Below, piece after piece: positions 12,101 through 22,464 of a DNA stretch of 64,000 bases. The notes under the pieces are model-generated. The model searched no databases and was not told the origin of the DNA. It saw nothing but the letters and a program-made list of their open reading frames with translations. Position 1 is the first letter of the stretch; each line of letters starts with the position of its first letter. This DNA is from Sclerodactyla briareus (taxonomy: Eukaryota > Echinodermata > Holothuroidea > Dendrochirotida > Sclerodactylidae): NCBI GenBank assembly GCA_026419785.1, contig JAODTK010005673.1, positions 227,995 through 291,994 on the forward strand. Reading direction: 5' to 3'. Position numbers and translations under genes: made by a program.

Positions 12101-12555
12101 GTACATGGTCTTTGTCTTTTTCGATCCATATGAAGTGGAAAGACGCTGCAGGACACAGTTACAAATCGTAGACTTGGAAGGGACAAGGTAGGCAAGGACA
12201 AGTACTTGTAAAAACCACCTGTAGAACCCGAGCATCTCCATCGCAGCCCATGACGGATCGCCTCATCTGTAATAGTTGGTTCACACCCCCGGCGACCGCT
12301 TCGAGTACACTATCAATATTGATCTCTCCCCAGCCAATCATTAAGCACGTTCGTCAGTTTCCTGTGTCGACTGGTTCTGTATACAAATTCGGTCCCCAGT
12401 GAGGTCGCTCTCTATCAAAATTATTACTGTATAACCTCACCCCAAGTCTTTCCTGAAATTTGTGGCCTCTAGTACCGCGACTGACCGCCCAATCAGCTAG
12501 TACGGTTACTGAACCAGCTACCTTCTTCCATACTCTGTACTGCTCCAGAAGCTAT
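9141..12555. other. non-coding, nothing recognised
   Basis: Ordinary AT-leaning sequence with short poly(C)/poly(G) runs at about 9592, 11,421 and 11,521. 'ccggcctcggcctagg' near 10,014 echoes the GGCCTC repeat near 620. None of the open frames shows a recognisable domain or splice context. Confidence 0.45.
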
Positions 12556-12598
12556 CAGAATATCCATCCATCTATCTATCTATCTATTATTCTATCCA
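12556..12598. repeat. (ATCC/ATCT)n microsatellite
   Basis: A short tetranucleotide array of ATCC and ATCT units. A related (GGAT)n-type stretch lies at about 13,855-13,925 on the other side of the tandem repeat block, in complementary sense. Confidence 0.85.
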
Positions 12599-12699
12599 GT
12601 GTGTCAATCGATTGCATTTTGGCAGACATTCTGTGGTGGATGTCGACCAAACTTGGACACAATGTTAATTGACCCATGGGGCATGTTGGACTCTGTGAT

Positions 12700-13930
12700 G
12701 GTCAAACGTCAGTAAAGGGGCAGTATAGGCCATCTGTGTGATATTCGAAATGATATCCTACAAATGTTGTGCATCAGTGCTATTGTTCAGTCATAATGTG
12801 TCTAACAGCTGTACCTACAGGCTTCTCAAGAAATTTTTGGTCCCAAGGTGCCACTGGCCGAGGACACCTTAAGTGATGTCACACAAAAGTACTTGAATAC
12901 ATCTCTCCCACAAGATCCGGTGATGTACTCAAAGTTACCATGTAATGGACCTTGGGAGGAGGGCCATGGGGAGTGTTTGGGAATTTGGGACTCTGGGCCC
13001 AAGGGTTTTTGGGTGGGACCTAGGGCACATTATATGAATACCCAAGCTGTATCTCCTGCAAAGTCTGTCGCACAGTGCTGATGTCAGTCATAATGGTGGT
13101 CTAAAAAGCGTACCTTCAGGGTCCAGGATTAGGTCCCAAGGCCCAGTGGGGGACCACGGGGCCCATCATGTGGGATCTACGCAAGGGCTTCTTCTATTAC
13201 AATTTCGTGCACAGTGTGACATTGGGGCATAATGCCGTCTTAGGGTCTTCAGAAGTTCCAAGGTCCCACTTGGGGCTGTGGACCCATTTTTAGGGAATCT
13301 TCACACAACAGTTAATTGAAACTGCATTGAAGCCCAAAACTGGCACGTTGATCAAAAATTACAAAACATGGTGGGCCCTTGAGAGCCATCCGGCATTGTG
13401 TCCACAATCCACAGCCACCTCAAAGGCGCAGTCACCAAAATTTGTAGGAGATCATTCTGCATGATTTCATTCGTTGCCCTAAAACCCAGACCGGGTCTGG
13501 TCCTAGGGTCCCAAGGCCCTCTACCCACAAAATGGCAGTTACCCACAATTATTACATGTAAATGAGGAAAAAAACAACTGAAGCCTGTGGGAGGGGATGC
13601 ATTTCAGATTATTGTGTTGACATTGGATAAAAATTGGGCCTGGGGACTAGTAGGACCTTGACCAAAATTCATTGAATACCCACAGTGACTGGAGCATCAT
13701 ATTATCAAAACTCAGCACTGGGCACTGGAACTTGTAGAAGCATTCGGCATAAATTCACATGATGGCCATGGCCCAAAAGTCCTGATTTACCCAGATGCCC
13801 TTCCCTGATGCCATTGTGACCAATTTCCGATGATCCATCCAAATACTGTAGAGTAGGGATGGGTGGAGGGAAGGATGGATGAATGGACGGATAGATGGAT
13901 GTATACGGGATAGATTGATAGATCACAATG
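12700..13930. repeat. degenerate tandem and inverted repeat block
   Basis: Blocks of the form 'cagtcataatg...gtacct.cagg...ggtcccaaggcccagtgggg' recur at about 12,790-12,870, 13,085-13,165 and 13,210-13,290. A complementary-sense relative ('ggtcccaaggccctctacccac') occurs near 13,505. The segment is bordered by tetranucleotide arrays in opposite sense at 12.56 and 13.86 kb. This suggests a locally inverted, decayed repeat cluster. No gene is supported. Confidence 0.5.
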
Positions 13931-14826
13931 GCTGACCCAGCACCATGCTATAAGCTGCTAATTGATGACAGCACATTGTTCATTGGCACATATTTGCTGT
14001 AATATGACATTGTAAACAGAATGCCTAAGCATTCGGAGCACAGTTAATTGAAATATTATTTATAATATTTATAATAATGTATAATTTTACATTTTATATG
14101 AATAATTGCTTTGTCTCATTTAACACGCTTCAGTTCTGCTTCTCAGAAGGTATAATTAAAACCATGTTTTTCATTCTAATATGCTTGATTTGAATAATAC
14201 ATTCTGAAAATCAATCATTTTAAAATTAAAAAATACCTGTTGAACGCAAACACAAATTTTAAAGTTGATAAATAATACATTTTTTTTTTTTGGGGGAGAA
14301 ATGAAGTAAAATGAAGCAAAGCCATAGGGTTTGTGAGTGCATTTCCATTTTCACTGAAAGTTGTAGGATTAGCGCAGTCAGAAGAGCCTCGGAGGCAGAG
14401 TTGAACATTTGGTGAGTTGAATCTGTAGACTGATCAGCCTTTTCAAATTTCCCCTCAGGAACAGTGTGGAAATCTGATTCGTCCTAGGCATACCATGGCA
14501 GCAACCCATTCTCTGGGGTTGCCACAAGGTATCAACCCACTAGAAGTTAATGACGTAGGAGCTTTGGAAAAAATTCATGCTTGCTGATTTCTGTCCTTCT
14601 GTCCCGAATTTTACCAATGACTTTAACGAGCTGAAATTGATCAAATGTGGTGTCCACTGAACTTTAGATAACATAGCAAAATTCCGGCTAACGTCAATTG
14701 ATGGCATACTGCTGTTGAATTACACCCATGATATATTGTCCCCCATTGGCTGGATGTCACCAGATTAGGTTCACAGCATCACACACACACATACTTACCG
14801 ACACAAATAATGATAACAAGTTCCTC
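13931..14826. other. AT-rich region downstream of the SLC49A4-like gene
   Basis: AT-rich sequence beyond the stop codon of the minus-strand transporter gene, so it probably includes that gene's 3' UTR. A tRNA-like fragment ('ggattagcgcagtcagaagagc' near 14,367) may be a SINE remnant but lacks a convincing B box. No other gene is seen. Confidence 0.4.
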
Positions 14827-14895
14827 TCAAATACACGATTTGAATGATGACCAGCTATCATCTGCGACATCTATTTCCAATCGGTTGTAGTGTTC
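14827..14895 (-). CDS. SLC49A4: last coding exon of SLC49A4-like transporter
   Basis: After an acceptor (CTGTACAG, just right of 14,895) the minus strand reads in phase E-H-Y-N-R-L-E-I-D-V-A-D-D-S-W, then seven residues and a TGA stop at 14,829-14,827. Human SLC49A4 ends with E-S-Y-D-R-L-Y-L-D-V, so both the family motif and its position at the extreme C-terminus fit. The tail here is about 12 residues longer after the motif. This exon separates SLC49A4 from SLC49A3 and the FLVCR proteins. The frame is intact. Confidence 0.7.
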   Translation of the reverse strand, partial: EHYNRLEIDVADDSWSSFKSCI

Positions 14896-16170
14896 CTGTA
14901 CAGGATGTAGCAAGTATCACAATGAAACCACCGATCCAAGCATCAGCCCAGTTTCATCCAGAGCATACCGCAAGAGATTAGAAGAGTTGCCAGATGACAC
15001 TAATGACATACCCGTGTCTCTACTATACCATAGAAGCTGGGGGGCATTTGAGAACAGTTTTCTTCTGAACTGCTAATTTCACCTGTTTTGCCGTAATTGG
15101 TTGTTCTTGTCAATCCTTCGAGTCCCAAGTTAGCTCTGAGATGGGCAAAGTGCCATGCTGCGCATGATAAAGCATCCAGCCTCAAGGGGTCAATCAATAT
15201 GACCACCATATCAGAGTCTCCACACAAGACTTAGACAATGGCAGTTAACTACTGGAAACGGATGGCCACATAGATTGAATATCGCTGGAGTGTGACACAA
15301 CATCACCAACGTAGGGTGTGCCCGAAGAGCTATCCGATTGGACACATCATTCCAGGGTTTTTTTTGTTTTCTGAGAGCAGAGTGTGTGGTATGTTTAACA
15401 AGTTACTGTATCCTATTTAAGTACTTTTAATCACAGCAACACCAAAAGCACCAGTTAGGAACTGTGATTAAATTCAAAGTTCTATTCAGCCTTATTTCAT
15501 GTCCTTTTCAGCCACAAAGTTACCCATACTGTAGTAATCTATTGTATGACTAGTATAAAAAACTAGATTGTAAAAAAAAAAGGATGGATTAGGTGAAAAT
15601 TCGTAATTTCGTGGAATAGGTCCCTGTGGCGAAAACAAGTCTATTGTTAAACATATTGGTAACATATCGTTTCTTGCCTCGAGGTTGGTCTTGTGCCCTT
15701 TCAACATGGTCAATGACCTTTATCACCCAAATTTCAATGATATAATGAAAAGTGCTGTGTGCATGGGATCATTTTGAACCACGTTGAACAGATAAGTAAA
15801 CAGATAGAGTTACAACACTAATATACGACCTACTATAGGGCGTAAACAACTTTAGTTAAACTGGCACATTCAAAATTGACAATTGACAAAATGACATGTC
15901 TCAGCATTGGATGACAGAGAAACACGGTTTAGCACTTGTTTTTCTGTTCTGCAATAATTCACACACACACAAAGAGCCCAAGACAACCAGAAAGTCAAAG
16001 CTTAGTGATTCCTTGACGCTTTTGACAACCTATACCAGACACAAGGACAAAGGGGAGATGCACCAGCCTCATTATGGGGACCAGAGCATCTGACAAATTT
16101 CGAATTTTTCCCAACAACCAATAAGGCTCCTTTACTCTGATAAGGAAGCTCCACACTAACTTCGAAGATA
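14896..16170. other. intron of the SLC49A4-like gene
   Basis: No conserved exon is certain. A short minus-strand segment near 15,445 (acceptor-like TTTAATCACAG, then F-L-T-G-A-F-G-V-A-V-I) could be the missing last transmembrane exon but is too short to call. A 75-residue minus-strand frame at 15,000-15,227 has no recognised similarity. Confidence 0.35.
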
Positions 16171-17520
16171 TTCAGACTCGACCTTGGTGACCTCAAATGA
16201 AATCCGACCCAAAAACAATAGGGTAATGTACTCATCATGGGGAACTCACTTACAAAGTATGAGCTTAATCCATCAGGTGGGGTCAAGGGTCTTGTTACGA
16301 ATCAAAATTGCCAAAATATTGACTTTTCAAAAAATTATAATTTTGACCAAAAAATCACCCACGACCCGTGGACCAAAAACAATAGGGTTCATGTACTCCC
16401 TACAAGAAAGCATTGCACACAAAATATCAGCCTGATCAGACAACCATTGGACTTATCGTGTTTACAAGTTTTACAGACTCTGACCTCTTGTGATCTAAGA
16501 TGACCTCTAACGACCCAAAACAGTAGGGTTCTGTATCAGCATGGGGAAACACACATACCAAGTCAAGCTTATCCATCCAGGTGGGGGTGAAGTTATCGTG
16601 TTTCACAGCCAATAATTGGCCAAAATATGGACTGTTCACAATGTTCTTTTTTGACCAAAATTCACTCGACCTAAACCAACAAATAATAGGTCCTGTACTC
16701 CCCATAGAAGAGCTATACACCGAAATTTCAACTCAATCAGACCAACCATTTGGGACTTATCATGTTAAAGTTTTCAGACGTGACCTCTGTTGACCTCAGT
16801 GACTCTGAAACCTGAAACCCAAAACAGTAGGGTCATGTAATCATCAGGGGAAACACATGCCAAGTACAAGCTTCATCCATCCAGGTGGTTGAGTATCGTG
16901 TTTACAAGACCAAAATTGGCCAAAGATATGGGACTTTCACAATTTTCTTTTTTGTCCCAAAAGTCACTCGACCCCAAACAAAAATAAAAGGGTTTCCTGT
17001 ACTCCCCATAAGAAAGCTATACCCAACATTTCAACGTGATAAGAACAACCATTCGGAAACTTAGCGTGTTACAAGGTTTCCTACTTTGACTCTGTGACCT
17101 TAGAGACCTTGACCTGACCCCAAAACAGTAGGGTTCCGTACTCATCACGGGGAACCACACATAGCAAGTATGGAGTCTCATCTATCCCAGGTGGGTAGGA
17201 GTTATAGTGTTTACAAGCCAAAATTGGCCAAAATATCTACTTTCACAATTTTTTATTTTTGACAGGTTTACCCCGACCGAACCAAAAAAACAATAGGGTT
17301 CTGTACTCCCCATAAAAAGCCAAACACCAAAATTCAATTGATCCAGACCAAACCATTCTGGACATAGCAGGTTGGCCAAGTTTTCAGACTTGGACCTTGG
17401 TGACCTCAGATGACTCTGCCTGGACCCCAAAACCAATAGGGTTAATGTACTCATCATGGGGAACACACATGCCAAGTATGAGCTTCATCCATCCAGGTGG
17501 GGTCGATATGTGTTTTTCAG
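16170..17520 (+). repeat. tandem array of the ~300-bp satellite
   Basis: Four to five units lie head to tail. The landmark 'aacaatagggt...catggggaac' or its variants occurs at about 16,214, 16,517, 16,821, 17,124 and 17,433, giving a period of about 300-310 bp. Each unit also has a second half with 'ttcaacttgatcagaccaaccattcggacttatcgtgtt' and ends in TGACCT-rich sequence ('tgacctctgttgacctcag' at 16,781). Copies differ by many single-base insertions and deletions. The array lies inside an intron of the minus-strand transporter gene, so the units are antisense to it. A (CA)-rich tail follows, as in the 2.1-kb copy. Confidence 0.85.
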
Positions 17521-17769
17521 CGTTAACACTAACACATACATACTACACACACATGTAATGACTGCCATAGATGGCCTCTGAACTTCGTCAAGAATCAAAA
17601 AACAACGGCCAGGGCAAAGGCTCATGAAGGTTCGCACAACACCAAAACCGTCAGGCACTGGCGTCCAGATTATTTCTTTCCTGAAAAATTGGTCCCTAGG
17701 AGCAACGTTCATTCGCCGAAAACACTTGTTTTTTTGGTATTGTCAATGAACATGGATGCTGCGTGTGGA

Positions 17770-17985
17770 CCTTTTTTTTGCGACCAAACAGTTACTGGTA
17801 GTCGTAGGAGAGGTAGGCCTCGGAGGACTTGGGATGGGGGTTCCTAGTGACCTTGCGGGTTAAAGGTATTTAGGACCATGCTAGCCCAGGATAGATTGGA
17901 GTGGAAAAGAGTTTGCCATCAAGAGTGCTCCCGTCTAACTATGCTAGCATGGACTTCTGATGTAAAACTTCTGAATGATGATGAT
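17770..17985 (+). mobile_element. 3' end of a LINE
   Basis: In shifting frames the sequence reads like the C-terminal tail of an animal LINE reverse transcriptase: L-G-G-L-G-M-G-x-P-S-D-L, then L-A-Q-D-R-L-E-W-K-R. It ends in a TGATGATGATG-type tail (about 17,976-17,988). Such '(R)P-x-x-T-W ... QDR-x-x-W' endings and short trinucleotide tails are typical of truncated non-LTR elements. It is 5'-truncated and broken by frameshifts, and may belong to the same family as the 28-kb copy. Confidence 0.55.
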
Positions 17986-18018
17986 GCTTGTTGTAGGCTT
18001 GAAATGGAGCTTACTCAC

Positions 18019-18200
18019 CAAAGGACCCCACAGAGGCTACTAGGAGAAATATGAGACAGGAAGCCGTTGTTCAACCAGGTGATGAAACCAGTCGTCGAGC
18101 TCTCTCCGACCGGGTAAGCCCCCTCGGCACAGATCTCAAGAAGAGCGGTATGAGGGATGCCACGAAGAAGACGGTAGCAATGATGATATCCATATGTCGA
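18019..18200 (-). CDS. SLC49A4: SLC49A4-like exon with the YPVGE signature
   Basis: Acceptor TTGTTTCAG precedes 18,200 and donor GTGAGT follows 18,019. The minus strand encodes a hydrophobic helix (D-I-I-I-A-T-V-F-F-V-A-S-L-I-P-L-F) and, one frame over, E-I-C-A-E-G-A-Y-P-V-G-E-S-S-T-T-G-F-I-T-W-L-N-N-G-F, then a further hydrophobic stretch in the first frame. Human SLC49A4 has the arrangement 'VPIFFELFVETVYPVPEG' followed by 'GVVTFLSNMF'. The E-x-x-x-E-x-x-YPV-x-E pattern is the SLC49 family signature in a late transmembrane helix. Two small indels break the frame (near 18,135 and near 18,060); the splice borders are good. Confidence 0.72.
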
Positions 18201-19778
18201 CTGAAACAAGGCAGTGATGTGGACTCCCTTTTAGAATGACACCAATAATGCAGTAGCTCATACCGCAAAGCAGTGAAACAAAAGCTAAAACAAACGACCA
18301 GGTAGCATCTCAGAAAAAGACTCCTACTAGCAATGAATACTTACAGAAACGCATACCATTGGTCTACGAATCTTAAACACACCAATATGGGTATACTGGT
18401 GGAGGAACATAGCTCACTGCATGGCTAACAATCAGGATAACATTTATATTTTCGGAAGTGAGGCATTTTGCCAGTTTTCACAAAGTTCTCTTCACTGACC
18501 CCAAATTCCCAAAAAATCCCATGGGTATGACTAGTCAGATAATCCAAGTTGTTCTGGATGAAGGGACCTTGATATGAACGGATGTGGGAATTCCCACTCA
18601 GAGGCCATCTATTTCAAAACACACATAAATAACACTATCCACTTTTTGCCAGGGTTAACAGCAATTTTGCTGTCGTGGTATCTATCGGTCTATCTATCCA
18701 TCCACCAATGAATTAAACCATATGAATAAGGCCTCTCAAATCAGGGCCACTCTTGCCAGGGTTAACAGCAATATGTGTCCATGTGTGATACCCCACCCCC
18801 CCATATAAGGTACCACCAAAGAGATTGCCTTATGTACCTGGTGAAAGATAGGCAGCAGACAAAACACAGATCAATGAATCTGCACTTCTGGCCCAGCCTT
18901 GCCAGCCCAGATTTTTGGGTCATTGTCAAAGGTTTAATGGTGCGTGGGTGCGGGGTGGGTAGGGTCCAGATTTCAAATGGGGAGGTATCTAGGGTCAATT
19001 GTAGCATTTTGTGAAAATATGCCAAATGCTTCTCTTCCTATGGTTTTACTAGAGGATGTCATGAAATGGGTCAGTATATTAGGGCAAATGCAACATATGG
19101 AGTGATCGAGAAATTGGGGTCAAAGGTAAAAGTAATTGTGAGAGTGTTATGAGGAAAACAATTCACTCTCCAGTTCCACAGATTGATGGAAAATGGTTTG
19201 ACATGCCTAAGTTAGTCAGAATTACTATTTACCATGATATATGGGGGGGGGGAGGGGAATTGTGGTTACAAGTCAAGCAGGCTTCACTCTTACAAAACTA
19301 TATGGGATGGTTATGGAAGTTGGCCAGGATTTATGAATTTGAGGTCACACAACATCTAAGTCACTATTGTTGAACAGCATTCAAGTGGCTTCTACTCCTA
19401 CGAAATAAATAAGATGCAACGATCATGAAAGTGGTCGATTATCATCCGACAATGAGGTCAAAGGTCATCCATGGGTCAATTTGGTTAGTCATGCCTTGCA
19501 CTGATTAAATTGATAAATTGCTTAGTTCATTGCAGTAGTAGCTCAAATGTTTAAGACAACTGATGGATATCAAACAAATTGACAGTGAACTTCACAACAT
19601 ATCCACTACTGCGGAAGGATAGGTGAGACTACTGCCTGCCATTGGCACTCTTGTTTCTAAATTTCCAACTCGGGTTTTGGAAGTGTATATAGTTGCCACA
19701 TATAAGGACTATCCATACCCAGATGCCTAGGGATCGCCACGGTCAGGGACAAGCAGGACTAGCTTCATGAATACTTAC
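18201..19778. other. intron of the SLC49A4-like gene
   Basis: No exon or mobile element is recognised. 'gccagggttaacagcaat' is repeated at about 18,649 and 18,757, a local duplication. AGGTCA-A-AGGTCA (19,455-19,467) is a perfect direct repeat with spacer 1, described under findings. Confidence 0.4.
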
Positions 19779-19885
19779 CACCCAGTAAATAACCCAGTCT
19801 GTTTGAGAAAGTAGAAAAAGACGGCTGTAAGCTTGTATTGGGTGCACATTTTTCACAGGTATGTTCGTTTTGTTCTTCTCAGAGA
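19779..19885 (-). CDS. SLC49A4: possible SLC49A4-like exon (TM8-9 region)
   Basis: A strong acceptor (CTTTTGTTTTCAG, right of 19,885) and donor (GTAAGTAT, left of 19,779) bound a 107-base open minus-strand segment. It encodes S-E-K-N-K-T-N-I-P-V-K and then a hydrophobic run readable as K-L-T-A-V-F-F-Y-F-L in a second frame. In position it fits the human segment 'ADFIRGMLKLILLLLF' between the preceding exon (22.4 kb) and the YPVGE exon (18.1 kb). The sequence match is weak; the call rests mainly on splice borders and order. Confidence 0.35.
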
Positions 19886-20920
19886 CTGAAAACAAAAGAA
19901 AGGTGAGAAAAATAGACAAAAGAAGCCACAGAAATGCTGACATTGAGTTATTCTTCCGAAACATGAGCACCAGTCATGGGCACCCTCGGGATAGCTCAGT
20001 CCGACACCCCCAAATCTCCATCCACTTGTTAGGACATTGTTATGATAAATCCATCAAGGACTCATCGGCTATTCTCCATACCCCAGTGGTTGGAGACATC
20101 TGAGTACAAACTCCAGCAAAAGCATGCTATAACATTCACATCCATGCACTTATTGTTAAAATTTATGTCGATTTCCGCAGTCAGTAATGAATAATTGCAC
20201 TTCATACATACTAAGATATGGTAATACCATCAACAGAAATTCACTAGGGATGCACACTAGATTGAAGAAACGGCATGGAAGGCCCAAACGATGGACAGAG
20301 ATGACTATCGACAGCCCAACCAGCGAAAGCTGATCAAACTAACAACAATAGGAATGAAAATAAATTCGGGCAGAGAGTAAAAAACTCAATTAGATGTCAT
20401 GTGAACACTAAAGGACGTCATACAACCCTATTTAGGGTTGCACTGATTCGGATGCATCCAAATGCAAACACAATAGCACTCATTCCAATGTATTTGGGCA
20501 TATTAGTATTGTTTCATTCTGGACGCATTTAGATTGGATACAGTGAAATGCCCAAAGTGGGTTTTACAGTGGCCTTTAACGTATAGTCATTACTGCATTA
20601 CACAGCACACAACAGGTACAGCTCGATAGCAAAAGAGTGGGTGTTAAGTATGATAGGAAAACACTCGAGCATCATTACATTGATCACTTCATTCCTGCAA
20701 ATAGTGAAAATAGAAGCAAACCGATCTGGAATAGTTTCGGGGGGAAAAAGGGACAAGTTGAAACATAGGTTTCAACAGTAACATGTCTGGAATGATCACA
20801 TTCACTCGTGTATCATGTGTGTAGTCAGCCTGCAAAATACAAAATCAGGAATCGGTGAAGCCAATAAGTTGTAGGTGAAGAGCCAGTTGTGTCGTAAGTG
20901 CCCATGCTCACCACTGAGCA
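19886..20920. other. intron, nothing recognised
   Basis: No exon, repeat family member or RNA gene is recognised in this part of the transporter gene's intron. Confidence 0.4.
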
Positions 20921-21345
20921 GTTCAGAGCGGGGAGAATAGTAGAGCGGTATTCAGTGTCGCTTTCCATGCAACAGGTCCAGGGTCGAATCCAGGACGATC
21001 AGCAACGGCGTTTTTCCAGAAGTGGTGTACTTGCAGTTTCGATGGCGTGTTCCGGGTCTTAGTTCCTGGTCCTGCTGTGAGCAGGGGCTGGTAATTTGGG
21101 GGGTGTGTTTCGGAGGGCACTGGCAATAGGTCTCGTCGGTCGGCTGTGAGCAGCGCGTCGAACATCTTCCGTTCCTCCCGGTCTGAGAAAGTGGTCAGGT
21201 CCGGGAGTTAAATGATCGTCCGTCGGATGGGGCGTAAAAATGCGGTCCCGGGAGCAGGGATTGGTGTCAATCCGGCTCGATATCATCGGAGCAATAGTCG
21301 AGAAGAAAAGGCCAGTGCGCCGGGTCATCCACGATCAAAAATTCG
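20920..21345 (+). mobile_element. tRNA-derived SINE with a conserved central domain
   Basis: The head looks tRNA-derived: 'gaatagtagagcggta' (A-box-like, about 20,934) and 'ggtccagggtcgaatccagg' (B-box-like GGTCGAATCC, about 20,981). Further in, 'gtccgtcggatggggcgtaaaaatgcggtcccg' (about 21,218-21,250) resembles the TCGGATGAGACGTTAAACCGAGGTCC core shared by many eumetazoan SINEs (the Nin-type domain). The tail may be the 'ccatgatgattc' near 21,352. It sits in an intron of the transporter gene, opposite in strand. The family assignment is from memory. Confidence 0.6.
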
Positions 21346-22400
21346 GTTAGGTCCATGATGATTCAAATTGGCTTCCTGACGTTTAGCAATCAAAGGCAAA
21401 TAAAATCAAAATCAGAGGAATACACAGAGTCCCCCCCCATAGCAATACGATACAGCTACTTTTTATCCTGTCACCATATGTGAAAACGGAACAATTTCCC
21501 ATGTTTTGGATGTTATTGTTGGATAAGTATGGGAGGCAGCTGTAAAAGTTTTGTGTTGGCAAGATGGTTATTTCAGCAGCGGAGTTTCGGAAGATCGTGC
21601 TGCACACTGTTACACCAACGTCGAACTGCCACTGTCCCTTATGACTTTCGACACAATATCATTACCATCTCACTAAACTAATCCGACTGGCTTATTATGG
21701 AACAGCATGAGTTGTGCACTGACCTCCTCTATGGTAACGCAAGGTGTTGTAGAATCCTTGTGCCTAGCCTAGCTGACCTGTGATGACCTTTGCAAATGAC
21801 TGTTTGTGCTGACCAATTTCTAGTTTAATGTTACAGGCTTCGTGGGGATCAAAAATAAGAAGCAAAGGACATATTACTTTAAATAAGGAGGAACCATGAC
21901 CTGCCTTTGCGTGGCATCAAATCACCAAAGAGTCCATGATCATATTGAGATTTGTAGTGCTCCACAAGGATATTGTCTAAGTGAGAATTGATCATGAGAT
22001 CTTCGATGTGATAGTTACTCCAAGCTAGGAATGCTTTTCACAGTTTGAGAGGAGTATTGTCAATCACATATGAGATGGAACAACTCTCCTTTATTGGTAA
22101 CAACCAATGGCTTGCATTTTGATGCATTTTCAGATCGATCTGTCAGTCTAACCCATAATGATGGTCTGAGGTTTGTTGTTTGGTTGCGTGTAGACTGTCA
22201 TTGATGCAATTGATGGTTGGGTATGTATTGGTCCTAGTACAATGCCTGAAAATTCATGTGCATGGATTTACAATGACGTGAATCAGATTCAGGGCAACTT
22301 TCCGATTTGGGCAAAAGATATACTGCTCCCCCTCTTCAAAATGGAGTCACTGTACGCCTATGCGTCAAACAAGCCGGCTTTGTTCAAATAAATAGCTCAC
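21346..22400. other. intron, nothing recognised
   Basis: Contains a perfect TGACCT-N4-TGACCT element at 21,774-21,789 outside the satellite family. No exon or mobile element is identified. Confidence 0.4.
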
Positions 22401-22464
22401 CTGCCAAATGCAACACCTCTTAACACAGCAATATTACAGAGAACCCCATCAATCCAGCAGAGTC
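22401..22464 (-). CDS. SLC49A4: SLC49A4-like exon (DSAGLMGFS segment)
   Basis: Acceptor TTTTCTTACAG (right of 22,464) and donor GTGAGC (left of 22,401) flank 64 bases. The minus strand reads D-S-A-G-L-M-G-F-S-V-I-L and, after a one-base shift, A-V-L-R-G-V-A-F-G-R. The human counterpart is '[26 protein letters not shown]', the start of a transmembrane helix after the central extracytoplasmic loop. Both borders and position agree. The internal frameshift looks like a homopolymer or sequencing error. Confidence 0.6.

Noticed and set aside
15000-15227. Minus-strand frame as a transporter exon
   Set aside because: It lies between the last two recognised exons but has no transmembrane-like stretch and no match to the SLC49 family.
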